From: Gautieria morchelliformis
Lineage: Eukaryota; Basidiomycota; Agaricomycetes; Gomphales; Gomphaceae
NCBI GenBank assembly: GCA_015179125.1
Contig: WHVA01000119.1
Span: 1 to 64,000 of the forward strand
Direction of reading: 5' to 3'
Length of the DNA: 64,000 nt
A program made the translations under genes and the position numbers. This document shows positions 1-9,091 of the stretch, one piece after another; position 1 is the stretch's first letter, and every line of letters begins with the position of its first letter. A model generated the notes under the pieces. The model saw nothing but the letters and a program-made list of their open reading frames with translations, was not told the origin of the DNA and made no database searches.

Positions 1-587
1 TGAGCCGTGTATTCATCTGCCGACATTCCTGACGCCATCCTAAGGTCATGCAGCTTAGTGCGAGCCGTTCTGGCACGATCTGGGTCACCAAAGGCCTCCT
101 CCACACGTTTAATAAACCCCTCCAGAGTGGATATAGAGGAGATGCCATCAATGACAGCCTGTGTCTCGTTGTGTGCCCATATCTCCGCAGAGCCTCCCAT
201 CATGAAGGAAAGAGCGTATAGGATCTTTGTGCGTTCATCTGGGAAGGATGCTGGCTGGACAGCGATGGACAACTTGATAGACCTAATAAACCCTTCAGTC
301 TCTGCACGGTCTCCATTGAACTTCTCCGGTTCTGCTGCTTTGATAGAGCGAGTAGATGGAGGGACACTGTGAGGTACCGAGGGCGCAAGGGCTTGAGCAG
401 CAGCAACAGCAGCGTTGGTGGCAGCATTGGCTAAGTGGTCGTGAACGTTAGCAATCTGATTGTGCAGTTCCTGATTCTGCAGTTGAAGTTGCTGCAACTG
501 CTGTGCTTGGCTGGAAAGGAGGCCTCGAAGGAATGGCCCATGGTCACCCAGGGCGTCCCAGTATGCGTCTGGGAGTTGGTCTGCCAT
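1..587 (-). CDS. Ty3/gypsy Gag polyprotein, N-terminal part (runs off left edge)
   Basis: An open frame starts at an ATG whose complement is at 585-587 and stays open to base 1. The product begins MADQLPDAYWDALGDHGPF, continues into a Gln/Leu-rich coiled-coil-like stretch (about residues 25-50), an Ala-rich linker, and then a retrotransposon Gag core with the phrases EPEKFNGDR, FMMGGSAEIWA and FIKRVEEAFGDPDRARTA. This spacing is normal for capsid regions of fungal gypsy elements, in which Gag packages element RNA into particles. The zinc knuckle and pol would lie left of the window. No stop or frameshift is seen in the 195 visible codons, so the element could be fairly young. The family call rests on motif recognition only. 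Confidence 0.75.
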   Translation of the reverse strand, partial: MADQLPDAYWDALGDHGPFLRGLLSSQAQQLQQLQLQNQELHNQIANVHDHLANAATNAAVAAAQALAPSVPHSVPPSTRSIKAAEPEKFNGDRAETEGFIRSIKLSIAVQPASFPDERTKILYALSFMMGGSAEIWAHNETQAVIDGISSISTLEGFIKRVEEAFGDPDRARTARTKLHDLRMASGMSADEYTA

Positions 588-1000
588 AGGCTGAGATGAA
601 GGCTGGTTAAGAAAAGTGTGTGGGGTCGTCCTATGAGCTTGATCTTCTGTGAGGGCAACACTAATGACGAAGCCACAACCAAAGATACTCAAGGAGATAA
701 GAGCCGGTACTAGGACAATGACCAACTGTGTAGTGGGTATCCTCAGAGATCAAGCTGAGGAAACGCCACCACACGGGCTACAGTCTTATAGCGCTGGCAA
801 GGCTTACATAATAGGGGAGATGGAAACTTGTAGAAGGTTACGGAATGTGACGGAAAGTGACATGTGACAGAAAGTGACGGAAACTCATGGAAGGAAATAG
901 AAACTTATGGAAGGAAATAGAAACTTGTGGAAGGAAACGCGTGAACCCTGACAGGATGCCCGTGGTTTTGGGGTGACTGTGTGTGGTTCTCAACTTGGGA
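588..1000 (-). other. Probable leader/LTR of the left gypsy element
   Basis: This stretch lies 5' of the minus-strand gag and has no convincing gene. At 835-945 it carries short imperfect direct repeats (GTGACGGAAAGTGAC-like, then GGAAGGAAATAGAAACTT-like units repeated three times). I could not fix LTR ends or a primer-binding site. Position is the main argument for calling it element leader/LTR. Confidence 0.35.
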
Positions 1001-1130
1001 AGATGCTTTGATTCTGCGGGCACGGCTCTCCCCGCCTCAGCCCACGACTCCGTTCACAAGTCTCGAAATGGGAATAACAACAATGTTCGTGAAAGTTCGT
1101 CGAGGTATGTACATTGAGAATATCGTCCAG

Positions 1131-1446
1131 ATCCTTAGTTATGCCTTTACAGTAGAATCTCGACCCAAGCCAGTCGATCCTTCATATTCGTCCCAGGCTT
1201 ACACTACCGCCCCTCCGATTCCGGTTCGCCCTGATCATCGAAGTAATAATCAGGTGAGTCTCCAGATGATAAGAGATTGTCCCGCCTTATCCTTAGTTAT
1301 GCCTTTACAGTAGAATCTCGACCCAAGCCAGTCGATCCTCCATATTCGTCCCAGGCTTACACTACCGCCCCTCCGATTCCGGTTCGCCCTGATCATCGAA
1401 GTAATAATCAGGCGAGTCTCCAGATGATAAGAGATTGTCCCGCCTT
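1131..1446. repeat. 158-bp tandem duplication (two units)
   Basis: Unit 1 spans 1131-1288 and unit 2 spans 1289-1446. Both begin ATCCTTAGTTATGCC and end GATTGTCCCGCCTT. Only a few substitutions separate them, for example TTCATATTC versus TCCATATTC and CAGGTGAG versus CAGGCGAG. The array ends 54 bp before the monooxygenase start codon. Confidence 0.95.
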
Positions 1447-1500
1447 GTCACCTCGCCTCCTAGGTAAGACACTCCACGGGAGCTGGAGGGGTTGAAAGGA

Positions 1501-2689
1501 ATGTCTGCAAAGTATATCGAGGTTCTGTGCATTGGCGTGGGCTTGTCGGGTGTGTGTTTGGGTGTGCAGCTGCAGCGGAAGTACCAGTTCACGGACGTCC
1601 ACTTCTACGAAATGAATGCGTCTCATTCGGGGACGTGGTACGTGAATCGTTACCCAGGTAAGTGCACACATGAGCGCTTGTGCGTATTAATGATTTGGGA
1701 TTAGGTTGCGCCTGGTAGGCACTAGTCTTCCTGCGGCGAAGATAACGGCGAAGATAATCCTAACTACTCTTATCATCATCGCAGCGACGTCCCTGCCGTT
1801 TTCTACTCTTACTCCTTCGAGCCGAATGTGAACTGGTCGCGGTTATTACCCCCTCACGATGAGATCCGGCGCTATCTGGACGGCATCGTCGAGAAATACA
1901 ATCTGGAGGATGTTCCCCGGGGACGCGACCGGCACGCGCCTGCGCCGTGCCGCTGAGAACCAGTCCAAAGAGTTCATACTTCGGGTTGCGCCGAAGAAGT
2001 ATCATGATATTTTAGTTCGGGAGATTGCATGCAAGGTGCGCAGAGCGACCGGCATGGGCTATATATCACGAGTGACTTTTTTTTGATTCCAGCGGCAAGT
2101 TGTGGACTCGGATTCAGCGTATCTCAAGTCACTCCATGCTCCGAATCTCCATCTGACTAAAGGACCTATCGTCGAAATTCTGCCAACAGGGATCCGTACG
2201 GCTACGGCGACGTACCCCGCAGATGTGATTGTCATGGCGACGGGGTTCCAGACGAATAATGGGTTGGGACCTCTGATGGCTGAACGATCGTTGGAGTCGG
2301 CGGGGAGGCCCTGCGCGTACAACAACACGGCTGTACATGGCTGTAATACCTCTCATCTGTTTCCATCCATCCTTCCCTGATCCTCTGGCCCTTCCTAGAT
2401 CCGAACTTCATGATGATCTACGGGCCTAATTCTACAACGGGATATTCATCGGTGATCTTGGCAATCGAGAAGTACGACTCCATCCCGTTGAATGCGCGAC
2501 CGTGAACTGAGGAAATGCCAGCATGGTCGACTGTGCGCTCAGTATTGTCGCGCCCGTGCTTTCTGGGGACGCGAACGAAGTCGAGATCACCGCTGCTGCC
2601 GAGGACGCCTAGCCTACTTGGACCGGCTGCAGGCCGCTTCTGTTGGCAAGACGGCGGGACTGGACGTACAAGGTATCGTGGCGGCCTAG
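1501..2689 (+). pseudogene. Flavin-containing/Baeyer-Villiger-type monooxygenase, internally deleted and frameshifted
   Basis: The family oxidises carbonyls or heteroatoms with FAD and NADPH. Exon 1 (1501-1657) gives an FAD-binding Rossmann start with GVGLSGV and then GTWYVNRYPG. Splicing a 10-nt microexon (1705-1714, introns 1658-1704 and 1715-1784) restores the family motif NRYPGCACDVPA. The next exon reads FYSYSFEPNVNWS and then KYNLEDV. The middle of the protein, including the NADPH-binding region, is missing: the frame jumps to FILRVAPKKYHDILV. Later exons give LHAPNLHLTKGPI, VIVMATGFQTNNGL and, after intron 2343-2398, GYPNFMMIYGPNSTTGYSS. The C-terminus (VEITAAAEDA, then YLDRLQAA) is broken by a frameshift near 2609. 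The internal deletion plus frameshifts make activity very unlikely. Confidence 0.85.
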
Positions 2690-2699
2690 TTTAGGTTTC

Positions 2700-2850
2700 A
2701 GCAGCTTACTTTGCATACGTTTTTAGTATTGCAAGACTGGGTCTCGTGAGAGTGGGTCACGTGATATCGTGCCACTGTGGCCTACTATTATCATGCATGG
2801 ATGCATGATGAGAGGCGAGACATGCGAGACTACTTCTAGAATTGTACAAT
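2700..2850. other. Short intergenic gap between convergent units
   Basis: No gene is seen. It contains a small perfect palindrome, TCATGCAT-GG-ATGCATGA, near 2790-2810. Confidence 0.5.
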
Positions 2851-3271
2851 TTACGCTGAGTCCTCGTGGTCCGATTCCACGGTGAGGTCAATGACCACGC
2901 GCTCATTCAGATCTCCCCCCTCTGGAAGATCTTGTGTCAAGTCAATCAATTCCAGCTCATCAATTGCAAAGAGAGGGCGTGGTGGCTGGCCAGGCAGAGA
3001 GAAGTGCCACCAGAGGTCAATCATCTGGGCCGAGGGTAAGTAAATTCGCACATGATGGGTGTCTGCGTGTACTCACGCTTTCAAGGACATATTGTTGAGT
3101 CCTGGAGAGGCGCTCCATGTTGAAAAAGAGCATGTACATGCGCGTAAGGTGATGGATGCATTGAGGTTGAGGGGGTTCGTTTGGATGTGTGTCATACCAA
3201 GACTCTCGCTGGCTCGTCAGCCATACGAGTTGAGATGGCTTGAACAGCAATCTCCTTGGAATGGGGGGCAT
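2851..3271 (-). CDS. C-terminal two exons of an uncharacterised protein with tandem SUMO-interacting-like motifs
   Basis: An upstream exon (3077 to at least 3271) and a last exon (2851-3024) join across a 52-bp intron with a canonical GTGAGT donor and CAG acceptor. The joined product reads FFNMERLSRTQQYVLES then MIDLWWHFSLPG and ends with two acidic copies of a hydrophobic core: ELIDLTQDL and RVVIDLTVESD. V/I-I-D-L-T followed by acidic residues is the classical SUMO-interacting motif, known from SUMO-targeted ligases and PML-body proteins. The family itself is not recognised. The N-terminus cannot be traced past about 3290, where the duplicated promoter of the plus-strand gene begins. It may be a 3' remnant. 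Function is inferred only from the short motifs. Confidence 0.5.
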
Positions 3272-3368
3272 TCCCGCAGCTGGGACCTTGAACCTGTGAG
3301 ATTTGAGCCTTTTAAAGTTGAAAGGGCACCTTCACGGGTCCACAGGAGGGAGTGGCACGCAATGGGAA

Positions 3369-3595
3369 CACTAACTGATACAATGGGCCCACCAATCCGG
3401 GCACTCTGCTCGAAATGATTCCGTGGTGTCTTGCCACAGCCATGCGTACGTACCTATAAATATGTCCTTAATCACGCAATCGGTCCACTAACTGATACAA
3501 TGGAAACATACGCCCAGGCCTACCCCAATCCGTGCACTCCGCTCGAAAAGAATCCGTGCCACAACCATGCGTGCGTACCTATATATGTCCTTAAT
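3369..3595. repeat. Direct duplication of about 105-110 bp in the promoter of the GRF-like gene
   Basis: Copy 1 (about 3369-3473) and copy 2 (about 3486-3595) both begin CACTAACTGATACAATGG and end with a TATA-like element followed by TGTCCTTAAT. The period is 117 bp, with indels and substitutions between copies. Confidence 0.85.
3580..3586 (+). promoter_or_regulatory. TATA-like element before the GRF-like gene
   Basis: TATATAT lies about 50 bp before the first ATG (3637). A second version, TATAAATA at 3455-3462, sits in the upstream copy of the duplication, so the gene has two tandem core-promoter candidates. Confidence 0.45.
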
Positions 3596-3636
3596 TTGTG
3601 GCCCCTGCCCTTTGTGTTATCCACGACACTGAGGCC

Positions 3637-6600
3637 ATGGCTATGGCTAACACCCCACAGAGTCTCCCTAAACGGCACCCCAATGGCACTGCGGCCTTCC
3701 GCCAAGAGATCATTGCCTACCTGCGGGAGCTTGTCAATAAAGTGGCCCCATCGAAACCGAACATCGCTCCAGAGGCTCATGTCCATGCCTGCTATTTGGA
3801 CTTGTGCTTTGGAATTACGAACCAGGAACCCCAAAATGTCGGGCGATGGCTGCAACGTGTGCGTGTTCCCATGTCTATTTCCATGAAGTGTTGAACTGAC
3901 ACTCCCTGTGCCAGTGCAACACCTGCACCTTCTTTCAGTGGGTCACACCGGCTATTCCACAGCGAGAACTTCAAGCTGCTGGCATCCTCGAGCAACTCTC
4001 CATTTTGCGTGCTATCCAGCCCATCCGCCGCAACCATAAGGATGTGGTGGATGACCCGCCCTCAACCCCAGCTACTGTCGCATCAGCCCAAACCCCCCAG
4101 GCGATTGGGCCCAGAGTGGGGCGCGATCAGAGAATCCAGGGAGCCCTTGCGATGACAGCCCACGCCATCACTGTTATTATTTGGCGGCAGGTATGGTTTC
4201 CACCACAATCGCACGCACATCCACCTCTATCGCTCTCCCAAAACTTCTCCCAACCTTCCAGTCTTCCAGTCCACTGATCACCCCTCCCCAGACACCTACC
4301 TCTACGCAGTCATGCCCCCATCGACACCATCTCCCACCCTTAATCTACAGGAAATCGTTTTGCTTCGTGGCCCTGCAGTGGAATGGCTTCGAGGCCAAAT
4401 GCCCGAGTACCTCAACCTCGACATGAAACGTGGAACCCGAGCCGGATATTCTCAGCGCAAGGCAACTGAATTTATTGAACACTTTGGTCTTGGCTTACAG
4501 CGCGAGGATGATGGTCGCACCCACGATCCCCTAGAAGGCCTGCCGCTTCGCACGGGTCCAGCCACGGCTGGTGCACTGCAAGAGGTCAATTCCTTTTGCT
4601 TCCTCACTTTGACGAGCAATTTGTCTAATACTTGTTTGTGCCAAGACAGGCAATTACATGGTGGTTCCTTAACAATGCAAAGGCTCACCGTGCAAAGGGG
4701 GTGCGGTGGTGCAGTGGGACCACCGCGGCTGGGTGTCGCTTACTTGAGCGGCGCTCGCGGGTTCAAATCCCGCGCCCCCACCCTTGATTCCCCCACTAGT
4801 CATTACCCATTACCACTACTCCCGGCACACACTATTACCTACTACTTCGAAAAAAAAAATATTCAGAAAAAACCGACTGTGTAACCCCACTGAAACCCTA
4901 TCGATGTCACAGGGGTGAAAGCTCCCCATTCCAAAAACGGCCATCCTTCATTCTCAACAATATTGATGTCACCGGATCGGGCAATCGGGTGTTTCTCGCT
5001 TAACATCTAGGCCTACCCCTAGAACCCATGGTCCCATGGCTACGCTCAAACCTTACGAAACGCTATTGCGTCACTACCCCAAGTTAGAAGGAATCATCAC
5101 ACATTCCCATGACTAATAACTATGTGGCAGCGGGTGTTGAAGGGATGAGTGAGGCATGCGAGTTGGAGTGACTGAAGGGTTAAAAGTGGCATCACATGAT
5201 TAGACTAGTCCTTTGTTTGTATGACTGGCTACAGTGCACCATAAGCGCCAAGCGCTTCGAGCACTCTAATTGACTAACTCACTCACTCACTCACCGTGCA
5301 AAGAATACCAAAATCGCCCCATCGCTGATCTCGTTTGCCCCACTGACCAAGAAGACCCATGCCAAATCTGTCTTCGCTCGGGCACATTCCAGCGAGCTCA
5401 AGACCCGTATGAACACGAAAGTGCGCGCCCTTGAGCTGCCGACACAGAACAATCTCGCTTTTTGGTATGAAGCCTTGAACGAGCTCTGGGATGCAGAGAC
5501 CCCTGAAGAACAAGCCGAATGGTACCGTCAGGCCGAACAGCAAAATAACCAGGTTTCCGGCGAAGCATCTGCTGCAGAAATTGACAGGTTCGTGATAATA
5601 TTCATCCTACGCACATCTTGGTTTATCCCTGTTCACAGCAATCAGCAGCTGGCGCCCGCCACTCTTCAGAAGGTTCTCCAACATCTGCTCGGCCGAGAGC
5701 CAAATCAGATTGGGGAGGCCGTTTTTCATTTACAGGGGGCAATGCTGGGACAAGGTGACATGATCCAAATTTTCAGGTATGTGGCCACTGTCTGCCCATC
5801 ACTGTGCACCAATGTGGTCTAGCTGCTGCGTTGGGCCACCAGGAGCAGAAGAGCTCGAGTCATATTATGGTGAATATGACACTCACTTGAGCCGCCCCTT
5901 TGTCGACTGGGCCCATCATGTACTGAGTCGTAAGTGCTTCCCAGCGGGTACCTGGATTCCAATTTAACCAAGCTTGTCAGCGGTCACCACACCTTACGTT
6001 GATGGTGTCACTGTTCAACCTAACGGAATGCCAGTCATGCCTGATCTAGACACTGAAGAGCTCTCCAATGCGCAGTTCACACAGCTTTTGGCAGAGTACC
6101 TGGCACATGCCTGGCGTAAGTATCATCACCTCCCCAAGGGCGCCGTGTGAGTGACATGCCTTTGTCACGCAGGCTTTGCACACACAGCCGTGGGTGCTCC
6201 CACCGTGCCACCCATTCCCTGGACCAAGGTCGCGAGTTCCCCTGATCAATTTGTACACCCCAACCGCTTGCCCCAAAACATCACCTTCAAGAAGCCGAGT
6301 GATATGCTAGGTGCACATCGCCAACTTCTTTACCTCCATATCATTGAACATCAAGATCCTTTTGATGAGATCCATCAGTTTGCATTCACTCCCAGCACTG
6401 CGAGATCGAAGAAATCCCTGAGTACGAAACTGAAATCCCAGGACACGCAATGTAAGTCATACCTGTCATTTACCAGTTGACTCCTGTTGGTCTGAAACAC
6501 TGATCAGACCCGCCGACGGACAAATGCAGAAATTGCCAACTGAAACATCGGGTTCCAACTTGAGAACCACTTACATGGTTACCCAAGCCGCGCAATATCA

Positions 6601-7295
6601 TGAGATCCCACCACCAAATACCCTCGAGGCCCAAACAGAAGCAACTGCGGGACACACGTCAGAGGATAATCAGAGTTCTAGACAGGATCATGTCGAGGAA
6701 CCACACTCACTGCATGAACCAGAAACGCCACTCCCTGGGAGGAGTACCTGTCGAGCAACAAGCCCAAGTGCCGGCGCTTCGGCCGCTGACCTTCAGCACG
6801 AACTCCCTGGCCCTAGTAAAGGTCAGGCCAAACGCAAAACTTGCGTGGATAAGGAGTGAGCCCCTTTTGAAATAGGGTGAGTATGATACAATGGTGACGG
6901 CTCACTCAGGGTGACTCAAACAAAAGAACCGCAAGGGCGTGGCAAGAGGTACGTGCAACGGCTGCTGAAGACATAGTGGCCAACGAGCTTTTGTAGGCCT
7001 CGCATGCTGTCTGAGAAGGCCGCGATCGCCGAACAGTATGTCCACTGAACCGTGATTTTTATGTTGAACCTTTGACATGAACAGAGAACGTGTGGCCCGC
7101 ACATCATTATCGGCATCTCATGGCTGTGGTGGAGGCAAGCGTGGTATCAGGGGGTCAAGAGGTCGGGGGCTGGAGTACGGGGCCACAAGGCCGCGGGAGC
7201 CTAGCGGGAATTGCACACGGTGAGTGCCTGGCACTGCCCGAGCCCGAAAATGATCCTGATGAGCTAAAAATGATCACAGGCGATTGATTCACTGA
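3637..7295 (+). pseudogene. Uncharacterised 13-exon gene with N-terminal GRF-like zinc finger, disrupted by a SINE
   Basis: Hand-built exons: 3637-3858, 3915-4190, 4270-4584, 4650-4697 + 5304-5587 (split by the SINE), 5639-5754, 5849-5929, 5981-6115, 6173-6455, 6508-6855, 6910-6948, 6997-7035, 7085-7219, 7280-7295. Without the SINE the sum is 2337 nt, an exact 778-codon frame. Across intron 1 the protein reads QNVGRWLQRCNTCTFFQWV, with upstream Cys residues in ACYLDLC. This matches the layout of a GRF zinc finger (Gly-Arg-x-Phe-like core, Cys pair, FFxW). The rest is not recognised. The C-terminus becomes basic and Gly/Arg-rich (GCGGKRGIRGSRGRG), suggesting nucleic-acid binding. Most introns are 48-94 bp. 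The exon 8 donor (6456, GTCATA) is weak; GTAAGT at 6452 would shift the frame. The SINE brings an in-frame stop near 4786. An unbroken allele elsewhere in the genome is plausible. Confidence 0.65.
4698..5289 (+). mobile_element. tRNA-derived SINE, about 592 bp, with 14-bp target-site duplication
   Basis: The insertion is bounded by a perfect 14-bp duplication, CTCACCGTGCAAAG, at 4684-4697 and 5290-5303, which is host exon sequence. The 5' head folds like a tRNA: acceptor GGGGGTG pairs with CGCCCCC, box A is TGGTGCAGTGG, a long variable-arm-like hairpin follows, and the T-arm is GCGGG/CCCGC with box B GGTTCAAATCC. These are internal RNA polymerase III promoter boxes. A body with no ORF follows, with an A-rich tract at 4850-4870, and the 3' end is a short (ACTC)n repeat (about 5275-5289). 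tRNA head, non-coding body, simple-repeat tail and TSD together define a SINE. The parent tRNA is unclear because the anticodon arm is degenerate. Confidence 0.85.
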
Positions 7296-7299
7296 TATA

Positions 7300-7843
7300 G
7301 GTACCTCGGAAGTGCCCCAAAGTGACCTAGAATAGATTGGATATAGAGCCGATTCTTGAATCGTGGTTATACTGGATTGACATAATTAACGATGTGGATT
7401 TCCATTGCAACTCCATTGGATTGATTTTGGATTTGTATCGAGTCGAAATCTGTGAATTCTTGCGTTGGATTCCCAGTGAATTCATAGGTTACTTCGATGC
7501 GAATGTTGAATGGTATTTTCATCGTATTGCCATCGTATTTTTGGGATTATCGGTGGCGCAGGAGTGGAATCGGATGGAGAAAAAAAAATCCAATAGAAAA
7601 GCAATTAATCAAAAGCCCCTTGCTCATAAGGTAGGATTTCATAGTTTCAGCTTTATTGCCTGTATCTCGTCCAGTGGAAAAGGCCCTTCCGTTCTGGCCG
7701 CTCAATGATAGAAATCGGTAGGACTCCCGTCTTGTCAATGTCTGCAAACGATATACCGAAACGAAAATGCAAACGACGTGCGGCTTCCGCTACTATTACA
7801 TCAACTGAACCGTTATAAGATGAGCAAATGGATTAGTGAAACT
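7300..7843. other. Intergenic, T/A-rich with repeated TTGGATT-like words
   Basis: No gene is supported. The section 7320-7600 is made of related GATTGGAT / TCCATTG words and an A-tract at 7581-7588, which makes the 123-codon open frame at 7337-7708 unconvincing. Confidence 0.5.
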
Positions 7844-8302
7844 CTAGAAAACGGGCTTTCGGAGCTCACGGTCTGGATCTTTTCGAGTTTCCCAACCGAT
7901 ACTATCGTACAACTCGAAAAGTTCAGCAGCAGGGAACCGTAGGTCGTCTGAAAACGGCATAAACTGCAGTTTTTCGCAGAAATCATCGGCAACGTAGAGA
8001 TTCTTGTGTGAGTAAGTGCACGCCTCGTAAGGTTTCACCGGTTCAAGTGACGTGCAAGAGTAAGTCGGGCATGATAGAACCTCGCTTGACACGTCCATAT
8101 CTGAATCGAGGTGCCAGAGTTGAATGCAATCCGTAGCAATCGATGAAGCATCTCCGGTAGCAATCTCCACAGTCTCCGCTAGTACTGGGGTCGAGGCCTG
8201 TAGAAGGGACGTGGGCTTGGCGATCGCGTGACAAAGGGAAACTGCTGAAGGCGGACGACATGTACAGTCAATTGTATTAGGACAAAAAGTAAAAAATCTC
8301 AA
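7844..8302 (-). CDS. Uncharacterised exon(s), 152-codon open frame
   Basis: The frame has no ATG near its upstream end, so it is probably an internal or last exon. The clearest coding-like segment is acidic/aromatic: NLYVADDFCEKLQFMPFSDD followed by AAELFELYDSIGWETRKDPD. I do not recognise the family. An E(z)-like C-terminal fragment lies 1.2 kb away on the other strand; a common origin by inversion is possible but unsupported. The 5' side ends in a palindrome-rich segment. Confidence 0.4.
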   Translation of the reverse strand: MRFFTFCPNTIDCTCRPPSAVSLCHAIAKPTSLLQASTPVLAETVEIATGDASSIATDCIQLWHLDSDMDVSSEVLSCPTYSCTSLEPVKPYEACTYSHKNLYVADDFCEKLQFMPFSDDLRFPAAELFELYDSIGWETRKDPDRELRKPVF

Positions 8303-8484
8303 AAAAGGGTATTTTGTATAATTTATCGATGATTTCGGGTCAAGCGAAGTGCGTCACAAAGCCTGCGATCATACCCTGTCAGGGCTTGCCGCCGAATGTC
8401 AAAAAAATGAATTACCTCATATTCTTTCCTTAGAGCCGCCACAAGATCAGCCCCTTTCGGCTCCTTGTCATCTTTCGGGTCGTG

Positions 8485-8547
8485 GTTCGGGTCATCATGT
8501 CTTTCAACGGCTAGCCACTAGCCATTGAAAGAGGTGATGGCCCGAAC
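8485..8547. repeat. Imperfect hairpin with 30-bp arms
   Basis: Arms 8485-8514 and 8518-8547 are inverted repeats with few mismatches, separated by 3 bp. They start GTTCGGG and end CCCGAAC. A second small palindrome, AAACTAGTGACTAGTTTT, follows at 8548-8565. Confidence 0.8.
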
Positions 8548-8603
8548 AAACTAGTGACTAGTTTTGTCTTGAACCATGGGGGGAGAATGAGTGAACTTAC
8601 AAA

Positions 8604-8780
8604 CAATCAAATGACCTCGGCCATGCCAAAACACACGAAAGTCGCCACTCTGCTAGACAGTAAATCCGGATTTACTGTCTAGCCGCAAATGGGTCGGCAT
8701 ACACAATCAAATTCAGAGTGGCGACTTTGGTGGTTTTTAGCATGGCCGAGGTCATTTGATTGTGTATGCCGACCCATTTG
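8604..8780. repeat. Interlocked inverted repeats around a perfect 32-bp palindrome
   Basis: Arm pair A is 8604-8652 with 8714-8762 (49 bp, a few mismatches). Arm pair B is 8686-8712 with 8754-8780 (27 bp, perfect). The B-left arm lies inside the A loop, and the B-right arm overlaps the end of A-right. A perfect 32-bp palindrome (8652-8683, centre ATCCGGAT) also sits in the A loop. The pairs cannot all form at once, so the segment could switch between alternative hairpins or cruciforms. No coding frame is present. Confidence 0.85.
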
Positions 8781-8799
8781 TGACTGGATCCCATACGAC

Positions 8800-9091
8800 T
8801 GTTAGAACTTCTTGGCGCTCCTCGAGTTGTTCAATAACTTTGAGGATTGTAGACGCGGATCGCGTCAGAGAGAAGATAATACCGACTAGGATCGCGTAAA
8901 TACTATCGCGATAACGCGAAAGCATTGTCCAGCATGAAGGACAAAGCTAAGAACGATCTAGTGTTCTCTGAGTATTCTTCGCTACTGTACAGCCTTCCAG
9001 ATAGGGAATCCTCTATCCTCGTGTCTACGGTGTGCTATTGTAGGCGCTCCGGCGCTAGATGCTGAGATATCCGGGCATCTCGGCGTCTACA
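8800..9091 (-). mobile_element. LTR of a gypsy-type element (292 bp), 3' end of a truncated copy
   Basis: Read on the minus strand the segment starts TGTAGACGCC at 9091 and ends TTCTAACA at 8800, so it has TG...CA ends. It is preceded (9092-9102) by a purine tract, GGGGAGGAG, as expected of a polypurine tract. Only one LTR is seen, so the 5' part of the element is lost. Confidence 0.6.

Noticed and set aside
835-945. CRISPR-like spaced repeats (GGAAGGAAATAGAAACTT)
   Set aside because: Units are adjacent, imperfect and few, in a eukaryotic retroelement leader; no spacers.
7337-7708. 123-codon frame
   Set aside because: Composed of TTGGAT/ATTGC word repeats, no protein-like conservation visible.
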